Notes under the pieces: generated by a model
Databases searched by the model: none
What the model saw: the letters and a program-made list of their open reading frames with translations, nothing else
Told to the model about the DNA's origin: nothing
Position numbers and translations under genes: made by a program
Part shown: in pieces, positions 33,313 to 40,165 of the stretch
Layout of the letters: the number at the start of each line of letters is the position of its first letter
How positions within the stretch are numbered: position 1 is the stretch's first letter
NCBI GenBank assembly: GCA_964409645.1
Contig: CAYPEK010000024.1
Coordinates: 1 to 45,874, forward strand
Origin: CAYPEK01 sp964409645
GTDB taxonomy: Bacteria; UBP15; UBA6099
Direction: 5' to 3'
Length of the DNA: 45,874 nucleotides

Positions 33313-34562
33313 GATAATCCTTGGTAAATTTTCTCGATCTCCTGATAATATTTTTTAATCGTCATCACTTCGCGGATATTCGATCTCATATCGTCAAGGA
33401 CTGCCGGATTCCCAACCACCTTATTTATAACATCTGTCAGTTCGCTCAAATTATCCGGCTCGATGAGAAAACCATCGACATTGTTCCGGATTCTCGTGCT
33501 CAAAGCCCCGGAAGCGGCTGCGATTACGGGCAGTTTCGCCATCCACGCCTCGGATAACACGAGCGAGAATGTTTCATGCCGCCGCGTGGGATTAATCAGA
33601 CAGTCGGCGTTATACAGGATGTCCGGAAGCGAAGAGTCCGAAAAAGAACCTTCATGTTTTATGTTCGGATAGTTTTTAACGGCGGCATCAAGTTGGTCTC
33701 TTACATCATCAGAAACAAAACTGCCGTACATGGATATGGATGCCTTGTCGGGTGGAATTTTTTTGAACGTTTCTATCAGCAGATCGACGCCTTTTTCCTT
33801 ATTAATATTGCCGAGGAAAACGAATTTTATCGGAAGCGCCACCGGTTTTCTTGCGGGCGTCACAAACTGATTAATCCCGAGTTCGAGTAGCTTCACGTTG
33901 GGAGATTCGAAGCCTTCCGATTTGAACCTGTCTATCACATATTGAGACGCGGCGAGAACCGAATGTATTTTCTTGAACGCCATTTTACGGTTCAAAAAGA
34001 GATGCTTAATGTGTTTTTCGAACGCCGACTCTCCGGTGATGGCCGAAAACGGGCGCGCAAGTTTCGCCTTTGCCCTTAGAACTTTGGGAGAACAGTAAAT
34101 TGAGCAGTTTGCGCCGCCGCCGGAATTCTCGCAAAAATCTCCGTTACCACGCACGAGATGCGTCTGCATGCAGAAAAACTCGTAATCCTGAAGAGAGAAA
34201 ACTACCCGTGCGCCGGATATAAATGATATCGGCAGGCAGCCGGAAGGCAGATTCTTTAAATGATGTATATGGATTACATCATATTTATTTGCCAAAAGAA
34301 TATCTTCATACAACTGGTTCAACTTTTTTTCATGCCTGTCGGGCGGAAGAAAGTTGTTGTGTACCTTCCGGTTAAGTTCGAAGTATGTGATTCCGTTGCT
34401 TGTATATTCGCGAATATCCGGCTCGATGTCCTGCTTTGTCACCTTGGGATATAAAAAAGCTACATTGTGGCTGAGCGAAGCTGTCGATGCAAGCTGCATC
34501 GCGTGTTTTTCGGTTCCGCCGCCGGCATTCGGGTCGTTGTGCAGAAGATAAAGTATCTTCAT
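33309..34562 (-). CDS. glycosyltransferase family 4 (GT-B fold)
   Basis: 417 residues. The N-terminus MKILYLLHNDPNAGGGTEKHA has the glycine-rich acceptor-side loop of GT4 enzymes, and DVIHIHHL follows. The cysteine-containing insert CENSGGGANCSIYCSP is typical of one GT4 subgroup. The C-terminal domain has FVFLGNINKEKGVDLLIE and the motif HETFSLVLSEAWMAKLPVIA with both EX7E glutamates. No membrane segment is present. It is the first gene of the three-gene leftward glycan operon and divergent from the DNA methyltransferase. Sugar specificity is unknown. Confidence 0.92.
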   Translation of the reverse strand: MKILYLLHNDPNAGGGTEKHAMQLASTASLSHNVAFLYPKVTKQDIEPDIREYTSNGITYFELNRKVHNNFLPPDRHEKKLNQLYEDILLANKYDVIHIHHLKNLPSGCLPISFISGARVVFSLQDYEFFCMQTHLVRGNGDFCENSGGGANCSIYCSPKVLRAKAKLARPFSAITGESAFEKHIKHLFLNRKMAFKKIHSVLAASQYVIDRFKSEGFESPNVKLLELGINQFVTPARKPVALPIKFVFLGNINKEKGVDLLIETFKKIPPDKASISMYGSFVSDDVRDQLDAAVKNYPNIKHEGSFSDSSLPDILYNADCLINPTRRHETFSLVLSEAWMAKLPVIAAASGALSTRIRNNVDGFLIEPDNLSELTDVINKVVGNPAVLDDMRSNIREVMTIKKYYQEIEKIYQGLS

Positions 34563-34610
34563 TCAATGTAACTTACTTGACTGAAAACATGATGTCAACG
34601 GAAAAAGAGA

Positions 34611-34619
34611 TGGTATAAT
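34611..34619 (+). promoter_or_regulatory. extended -10 promoter of DNA methyltransferase gene
   Basis: TGGTATAAT without a clear -35 box, 22 bases before the methyltransferase start. Same element as at 6363 and 9626. Confidence 0.45.
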
Positions 34620-34641
34620 CTGCAATGCGGAAACGGCATGT

Positions 34642-35697
34642 ATGAAAAAAGACGGCAAAAAAAACAGTGTAACGCTTTCATGGAACAGGGTTGCGGCGAG
34701 CGCGCCGAGCCGTTGCAGTTTTAATGTTGTTGAAAGCATAAATCCTGTTTCGGAAAAAAAATCCGCAAACTCGCTTATACACGGCGACAACCTCAATGCG
34801 ATGCATTTGTTGTTGAAGGAATTCGAGGAAAAGATCGACTTGATATACATCGATCCGCCTTATGGCACTGGCAGGAAATTTACCCGGAATGAAAAGAAAT
34901 CGCCGGACTCCTCGAAGGAAATCGATTTCGACGACTCATGGAACGGCGGATTGGAAGATTACCTTCAGATGATTTTCGACAGATTGGAGCTGATGAAGAG
35001 GCTGATGTCGCCGGAAGGATCGATTTACGTTCATGTTGACTGGCATGCGTCTCATTATGTCAGAGTGCTGATGGACGAGGTGTTCGGCAGAGAGAATTTC
35101 CAGAACGAAATAGTGTGGTGCTATCGGGAAGCTGTAAATTCTAAAAAGAGATGGAACCGCAAGCACGACCTGATTTTTTTCTATTCGAAGAGCGGCAAAT
35201 TCAAATTCAATTACTCGGAAGTTTTAGAGAAGCATTCGGATTCGACGGTGAAGAAGTACAGAAAACACGACGAGAAAGGGCCGTACCGGCTGATGGGACG
35301 CGGTATCAGCGGAAGCCCGATAAGGTCGGCGCGCGACGTATCGACGAAATGGGAAGAAAAACACCCTGAACTGACTTTCAGGCATTATTTGCCGGAAGGT
35401 AAGCTGCCCGTCGATTACTGGATGATCGACATCGTCAATCAGGCATCGGCGGAAAGGACAGGGTACTCCACTCAAAAACCGGAACCGCTCATCGAGCGGA
35501 TAATCAAGGCCTCGTCATCAGAGGGAGATATTTTGGCGGATTTCTTCTGCGGATCGGGCACATTGCCTGTTGTGGCGTCTCGGTACGGAAGAAAGTGGAT
35601 CGCGTGCGATTCGTCGCAAAATGCGATTGAAACCGTTAAAAAAAGATTGATTGAATTGCCTGAGGCGCCTTCGTTCGATCTGCTTGAAATAAAGTGA
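34642..35697 (+). CDS. orphan beta-class DNA methyltransferase (N6-adenine/N4-cytosine)
   Basis: 351 residues. The catalytic motif IV DPPYGTG is near residues 71-77, and the SAM-binding motif FFCGSGT comes near the C-terminus (about residue 298), so the order is that of beta-class enzymes such as type III Mod proteins. A short N-terminal part with LIHGDNLNAMHLL precedes motif IV. It is shorter than type III Mod subunits, and no restriction or specificity subunit gene is next to it, so it looks solitary. It may be regulatory or a remnant of a restriction system. It is preceded by an extended -10 and convergent with the small Cys protein. Confidence 0.92.
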   Translation: MKKDGKKNSVTLSWNRVAASAPSRCSFNVVESINPVSEKKSANSLIHGDNLNAMHLLLKEFEEKIDLIYIDPPYGTGRKFTRNEKKSPDSSKEIDFDDSWNGGLEDYLQMIFDRLELMKRLMSPEGSIYVHVDWHASHYVRVLMDEVFGRENFQNEIVWCYREAVNSKKRWNRKHDLIFFYSKSGKFKFNYSEVLEKHSDSTVKKYRKHDEKGPYRLMGRGISGSPIRSARDVSTKWEEKHPELTFRHYLPEGKLPVDYWMIDIVNQASAERTGYSTQKPEPLIERIIKASSSEGDILADFFCGSGTLPVVASRYGRKWIACDSSQNAIETVKKRLIELPEAPSFDLLEIK

Positions 35698-35704
35698 TAC
35701 GGTA

Positions 35705-35899
35705 TCAGCCGTAAAAGCAGTATTTTCTTTTACCGTCAAACGTGCAATATCCGGCATTCTCTCCCCAATCGAACGTATAAAACTTACATACGATGTTATT
35801 CTTTTTACCGGAACTGGTTTCCTGCACGCTCATTGCGATCATAACCTGCGGATGGTTTTCGCAGGCAACTTTTTTCGCTGTCTGGCTCATGTCGGCCAT
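35705..35899 (-). CDS. 64-residue cysteine-containing protein
   Basis: Small soluble protein with four cysteines and a dense aromatic C-terminal half: KVACENHP, IVCKFYTFDWGE, GYCTFDGKRKYCFYG. Spacing of the cysteines could bind a metal, which is inference. I do not recognise a family. Translation is supported by AGAGGT seven bases before ATG 35899 and by a TATAAT at 35921-35926. It lies 67 bases after the SepCysS stop and has its own -10 element, so it need not belong to that operon. Confidence 0.65.
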   Translation of the reverse strand: MADMSQTAKKVACENHPQVMIAMSVQETSSGKKNNIVCKFYTFDWGENAGYCTFDGKRKYCFYG

Positions 35900-35920
35900 A
35901 AATGATACCTCTGATAATAT

Positions 35921-35926
35921 TATACC
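35921..35926 (-). promoter_or_regulatory. -10 element of small Cys protein gene
   Basis: TATAAT on the minus strand, 22 bases before ATG 35899, with AGAGGT between them. No clear -35 box in the A/T-rich sequence upstream. Confidence 0.4.
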
Positions 35927-35965
35927 GATTGAAATTGAATATAAAAAAATTCCGAAAAATAAAAA

Positions 35966-37105
35966 TTAGAATCTCAGGCCGGCGATTTCAGTAAACGCCT
36001 CTATCAGATAGTCGATTTGTTCATTCGAATACCCGTATGTTGAAACCTTGAACCATTTAGTCTGGCCGGGTTTCAAGCCGGTAATCCCTCGTTCGCCGAG
36101 CTCGGAACTGAGATAGTAGCCCCGTTTTTTGTGAGTTTCGCCGATTTCGTGAAAGAGCCGCGTTTCAAACCTAATGAGGTCGTGCCTTTTCGGCTTTTCG
36201 CCTATCTGAACGACATCTCCAATGTTGTCCGATATCTTTTCCATAGCTTCCGCGAACCTGACTGCTTTCGCAACTTCATCGGCCCAGTTCCGAACCCGCT
36301 TCTTTACACTCGGAAAAGCAGCCATAAGCGAAATAATGTTTGAGCCGCGTGCCGTGCATCCTAAAAGCTCGATGTTTTTATTTACATTTGTGGGAGACAG
36401 CCTGAAAAGCTTCTCCGCCCATTCACCGGCAGCTCCCATCACTCCGACCGGACCCGAGGCCGCCATGCTTTTATGGCCGGAACACACCAGAAAATCAATT
36501 CCGAGTTCCTTCGCGTTGATCGGCATTCTGCCTGCCGAGTATGCGGCGTTCAGAACTAACGGAACGTTATGGCTGTGGCACACGTTTGCAATAGCGGCCG
36601 CGTCCGTCAGGTTGCCGTAACTTCCGTCAACATGCGTCAGCAATGCTATCGCGGGCAGCTTGCCGGTTTCATTTTTGCACTGCACGAGAGCTTTATCGAA
36701 TAACTCCGGCGTTATCTTATATTCGGGGTAGCCCGTGTGCTCCGTTTTAATAATGTTCAGTCCCGTTCTTTGCGCCGCAACAAACGTCGTATAGTGCGCG
36801 TTACCGTCAACAACGATCGTTTGCCCCGGTTCGGCGACAGTATGAAAAACCGCGAATTTTCCCTCGCGTGCGCCCATCGTTACAGCCGCGCGGTCAAGTC
36901 CGAAGAATTCCGCCAATTCCTTTGTGAAACTGCATATATCGGGCTTTTCTATGTCGTGCAGCACGCCGTTGCAACGGTCGCATACTGAATAGCCGTCGGA
37001 AAAACGCGACATGGCTTTTCTTGTTTCGGCGTTTGTTTTTCCGCCTGTCTGCAGCGGGTTTAGATTGATAGCCAATTCGTCAATGAACGCTCTGTCGAAA
37101 CTCAT
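35966..37105 (-). CDS. pscS: O-phosphoseryl-tRNA:Cys-tRNA synthase (SepCysS)
   Basis: PLP enzyme of 379 residues that converts phosphoseryl-tRNA(Cys) to cysteinyl-tRNA(Cys) in methanogens. The family sequence is strong: INLNPLQTGGKT, DGYSVCDRCNG, GAREGKFAV, VVDGNAHYTTFVAAQR, LLTHVDGSYGN and CSGHKSMAASGPVGVMG with the PLP lysine at K212. The three catalytic cysteines known from archaeal enzymes are present as C42, C45 and C250 (ELLGCTARG). The start ATG overlaps the upstream 65-residue gene's stop (ATGA), with GAGG seven bases before. No SepRS is in the window. A tRNA-independent sulfur-transfer role in this organism is the main alternative. Confidence 0.92.
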   Translation of the reverse strand: MSFDRAFIDELAINLNPLQTGGKTNAETRKAMSRFSDGYSVCDRCNGVLHDIEKPDICSFTKELAEFFGLDRAAVTMGAREGKFAVFHTVAEPGQTIVVDGNAHYTTFVAAQRTGLNIIKTEHTGYPEYKITPELFDKALVQCKNETGKLPAIALLTHVDGSYGNLTDAAAIANVCHSHNVPLVLNAAYSAGRMPINAKELGIDFLVCSGHKSMAASGPVGVMGAAGEWAEKLFRLSPTNVNKNIELLGCTARGSNIISLMAAFPSVKKRVRNWADEVAKAVRFAEAMEKISDNIGDVVQIGEKPKRHDLIRFETRLFHEIGETHKKRGYYLSSELGERGITGLKPGQTKWFKVSTYGYSNEQIDYLIEAFTEIAGLRF

Positions 37106-37299
37106 AAGGATGCCTCAATTTTATCGAGCGATTTTCGAGCTTTCTCGATTTTCTTTTTAAGTTTTTCCGTCTGTTCTTCCGTCAAATTCTGAAGTGGCGC
37201 CGCCTCGCGCCATATATCGCGGATGTCCTCCATATAATCCAGCACCCGCATAGTATTTTCGAAGCGCTGTTTATTCCTGTCCGTCGTCGCACGATCCAT
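37102..37299 (-). CDS. 65-residue helical protein coupled to SepCysS
   Basis: Short, highly charged, cysteine-free protein. Its C-terminal half is a likely coiled coil or helical hairpin (LTEEQTEKLKKKIEKARK), and its N-terminal half is helical too (FENTMRVLDYMEDIRDIW). GGAGG five bases before ATG 37299 is a strong ribosome site, and its stop overlaps the SepCysS start. In class I methanogens the adaptor SepCysE bridges SepRS and SepCysS. The position and helical nature make an adaptor role attractive, but I cannot show homology, and it is much shorter than SepCysE. Confidence 0.7.
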   Translation of the reverse strand: MDRATTDRNKQRFENTMRVLDYMEDIRDIWREAAPLQNLTEEQTEKLKKKIEKARKSLDKIEASL

Positions 37300-37331
37300 C
37301 TGATCCTCCGGGCCCGAACTAATATTGTTGA

Positions 37332-37361
37332 ATTTTATTCGGGACTGAATTACTATGTAAA
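37332..37361 (-). promoter_or_regulatory. probable promoter of SepCysS operon
   Basis: On the minus strand TTTACA (37356-37361), 18-base spacer, TAAAAT (37332-37337), about 33 bases before the 65-residue gene. Same hexamers and spacing as the hdr/flx promoter. Confidence 0.5.
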
Positions 37362-37480
37362 AGCTCCGTGCCCTGTTTGATGTACGGGCGCACCGAAGTA
37401 ATTATTGTAAATTATTGAAAGGTTTTCAACCGCGTTAAGGACTGCAAAATGACACATACACAAAACAAGGAGGAGCAACC

Positions 37481-38812
37481 GTGACATTCAAGGCTTGGTT
37501 TCAATGTATAGCCGGCTGCCCCGGCCGCTACGATCTCGGAGAAATCATTTACAAATGCCCGACTTGCGGAGATTTGCTTGAAGTGAAGCACGATATGAGC
37601 CTTCTCAAGCGAAGAAAAGCGGAGAAGTGGATTCAGTTGTTCGACGACCGATTCAGAAGAACGCGGTGGCCGTACGGAAGCGGAGTATGGGGAAAGCGGG
37701 AAATGGTAAACCCGCACATCGAGGATGACAACATCGTCAGCTTGTTCGAAGGTGGAACGAATCTTTTCTGGGCGGAACGGCTCGGAAAAGAAATCGGCAT
37801 GCCTAACTTGTGGATCAAGCAGTGCGGCAACGACCACACCGGAAGCTTCAAAGATTTGGGAATGACGGTTCTGGTTTCGCAGGTTAAGCAGATGATATCC
37901 GACGGCAAAAAGATTCCGGCAGTCGCATGTGCGTCAACCGGCGACACGTCGGCCGCGCTCGCTGCTTTCTGCGCCGCCGCGGGAATAAAGGCGATAGTTC
38001 TTCTCCCGCGCAACAAAGTTTCTAACGCGCAACTCATCCAGCCGATCGCAAACAACGCACTCACGCTAGCGATCGACACCGATTTCGACGGATGTATGAA
38101 GATCGTTCAGGAACTGACCGAAAAGGACAACATTTATCTTGCTAACTCGATGAATTCGCTGCGGATTGAAGGCCAGAAGACCGTCAGCATCGAGATAGTG
38201 CAGCAATTCGACTGGGAAGTGCCGGACGTCATTATTATACCGGGCGGCAATCTCGGCAACGTTTCCGCGCTTGGCAAGGGATTTCTCGAAATGAAGGAAT
38301 TGGGAATGATAGACAAGCTGCCGCAGATTATCTGCGCTCAGGCCGAAAGAGCGAATCCGCTGTTCCTCAGCTATCAGAGAAAATTCGAGACATTCAAGTC
38401 CGTGACAGCCAAAAAGACGCTCGCAAGCGCAATCCAGATAGGCAACCCGGTAAGCGTTAACAAAGCCATCAGGACGTTAAGACAGTTTAACGGCATTGTG
38501 GAACAGGCCACCGAAAACGAGCTTGCAAACGCCTGCGCGAGAGCGGACAGAACCGGATTGTTCACATGCCCGCACACGGGCGTTGCGCTCGCGGCTTTGT
38601 TAAAGCTCCTGAAGCAGAAGAGAATCGATCCGAAGCTCCGCACGGTTGTGATTTCGACAGCCCACGGACTTAAATTCACCGACTTCAAACTCAGATATCA
38701 CGAGAAGTCGATTGAGAACGTTACGTCAAAATACGCGAATCTTCCTGTACCGATAGAGGCAAACTTCAAGAAAGTCAGAGATGCAATTTATAAAGCGATC
38801 GATACTAAATAA
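37481..38812 (+). CDS. thrC: threonine synthase with N-terminal zinc ribbon
   Basis: Fold-type II PLP enzyme of 443 residues converting O-phosphohomoserine to threonine. The N-terminus carries a zinc-ribbon-like set (FQCIAGCP, YKCPTCG). The PLP lysine is about residue 124 in HTGSFKDLGMT. The phosphate-binding loop is PGGNLGNVSALGKG, and CASTGDTSAAL is the usual active-site segment. The start is GTG 37481 with AAGGAGGAG five bases upstream. A trans-sulfuration gene follows in the same direction 36 bases later. The gene is divergent from the SepCysS operon, with 181 bases between. Confidence 0.93.
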   Translation: MTFKAWFQCIAGCPGRYDLGEIIYKCPTCGDLLEVKHDMSLLKRRKAEKWIQLFDDRFRRTRWPYGSGVWGKREMVNPHIEDDNIVSLFEGGTNLFWAERLGKEIGMPNLWIKQCGNDHTGSFKDLGMTVLVSQVKQMISDGKKIPAVACASTGDTSAALAAFCAAAGIKAIVLLPRNKVSNAQLIQPIANNALTLAIDTDFDGCMKIVQELTEKDNIYLANSMNSLRIEGQKTVSIEIVQQFDWEVPDVIIIPGGNLGNVSALGKGFLEMKELGMIDKLPQIICAQAERANPLFLSYQRKFETFKSVTAKKTLASAIQIGNPVSVNKAIRTLRQFNGIVEQATENELANACARADRTGLFTCPHTGVALAALLKLLKQKRIDPKLRTVVISTAHGLKFTDFKLRYHEKSIENVTSKYANLPVPIEANFKKVRDAIYKAIDTK

Positions 38813-38848
38813 AGATCGGCAACCATAGAGAACGAAAGGATTAATAAA

Positions 38849-40063
38849 ATGAGCAGCAAGGGTAGGACTTCTAAAGATAAAAATGTAAAAAGGGGATTAT
38901 CGACAATTGCAGTTCACGGTGGGGAAGATCGTAACAAATACGCGGATTCCCTGACAGTGCCCATAGTCCAGACATCGACCTTTATTTTTAGAGATGAAAT
39001 TGATGTTCAGGAATACACGTCCGGCAACAAAAAACGGTTCGAGTACGCGCGATACGGGACACCGACGGCCCGGACGGCGGAACTGAAGCTCGCGGAACTC
39101 GAAGGCGCCGAGGACGCGCTTCTTTTCGACTGCGGAATGAGCGCACTCACGCGCGCATTGCTTGCGAATCTTTCCATGGGCGATCATCTGATTATCACAA
39201 GCGATGTTTATAAGAAGACTCTGCAATTCGCTCATAACGATCTTTCGCGGTTCGGCATTCAGACAACGGTTGCCGCGCCCGATGCGAAGTCGATTGCCGC
39301 GGCGATCAGAAAGGAAACGAAAATCATCTTCTCCGAATCGCCGACTAATCCTTACATGCATGTTATAGACATAAAAGAGGTAGTAAAGACAGCGAAGAAG
39401 TTCGGTGTAATGACTTTCATAGACAGCACGTTCGCAACGCCATACAACATTAAGCCGCTCGATATGGGCGTTGACGTCGTGATCCACAGCGCGACGAAAT
39501 ATCTATCGGGCCACAATGACATCATCGCCGGCGTGGTGCTCGGAAACAGCGATATCATCAACAAAATTAAATTGTTCCAGAAGACAACCGGCGGCTGCAT
39601 CGATGCTCACGTGGCATATTTGTTGATTCGCGGTTTGAAGACATTTTCATTGAGGATTAAACAGCAGAATGAAACGGCGATGTACATCGCGCAAAAGCTC
39701 GAGAAGCATCCGAAAATCAAACAGATATGGTATCCGGGGCTTAAGAGTCATCCGTCCTATCTCAACGCAAAGAAACAGATGAACGGTTTCGGGGGAGTTC
39801 TCACATTCGAGGTTAATGCCCCGCTGAAGGATGTCCAGAAATTCCTCAGAAACCTGAAGATAGCCCAGATGGGGCCGAGCTTCGGAGGCACGGAAACCCT
39901 GATTACTCACCCGGCTTCGATTACATATTATGACATGACCAAGAAGCAGAGGGAGCAGATAGGCATCACCGACCAGTTGATCCGGTTCGCGGTCGGCGTT
40001 GAAGATAAAGAAGATATTCTGGCCGACATAGAACAGGCTTTGGCATCAATCAAAACTCGTTGA
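38849..40063 (+). CDS. trans-sulfuration PLP enzyme (cystathionine synthase/lyase or sulfhydrylase)
   Basis: Cys/Met-metabolism fold-type I enzyme of 404 residues. It contains STIAVHGG, PIVQTSTFIF, YARYGTPTARTAELKLAELEG, ESPTNPYMHV, and the PLP lysine in SATKYLSGHNDIIAG. The C-terminal MGPSFGGTETLITHPAS is the family signature. It could be cystathionine gamma-synthase, a beta- or gamma-lyase, or O-acyl/O-phosphohomoserine sulfhydrylase; motifs do not decide. It follows threonine synthase by 36 bases, so the two could compete for or share a homoserine derivative. A terminator follows the stop. Confidence 0.92.
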   Translation: MSSKGRTSKDKNVKRGLSTIAVHGGEDRNKYADSLTVPIVQTSTFIFRDEIDVQEYTSGNKKRFEYARYGTPTARTAELKLAELEGAEDALLFDCGMSALTRALLANLSMGDHLIITSDVYKKTLQFAHNDLSRFGIQTTVAAPDAKSIAAAIRKETKIIFSESPTNPYMHVIDIKEVVKTAKKFGVMTFIDSTFATPYNIKPLDMGVDVVIHSATKYLSGHNDIIAGVVLGNSDIINKIKLFQKTTGGCIDAHVAYLLIRGLKTFSLRIKQQNETAMYIAQKLEKHPKIKQIWYPGLKSHPSYLNAKKQMNGFGGVLTFEVNAPLKDVQKFLRNLKIAQMGPSFGGTETLITHPASITYYDMTKKQREQIGITDQLIRFAVGVEDKEDILADIEQALASIKTR

Positions 40064-40070
40064 AGCATGA

Positions 40071-40114
40071 AAAGCGCGCTTAATTGATAAGATTCAACAA
40101 AGCGCGCTTTTTTA
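40071..40114 (+). terminator. intrinsic terminator after the trans-sulfuration gene
   Basis: AAAGCGCGCTT (40071-40081) pairs with AAGCGCGCTTT (40100-40110) across an 18-base loop, followed by TTT. Confidence 0.85.
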
Positions 40115-40136
40115 TTTTAAAATCGATTATTTCTTA

Positions 40137-40142
40137 TATAAT
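40137..40142 (+). promoter_or_regulatory. -10 element of M16 peptidase operon
   Basis: TATAAT directly after the previous terminator and 24 bases before the M16 start. No good -35 box. Confidence 0.35.
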
Positions 40143-40165
40143 ATATGCCTGACGGAGGTATCTCT

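Noticed and set aside
37368..37393. Leader hairpin between the SepCysS and threonine synthase genes, considered as riboswitch or T-box
   Set aside because: GTGC/GCAC and CCTGT/ACGGG pair with one bulge, but no T-box sequence, specifier loop or known riboswitch core is visible and no terminator follows.
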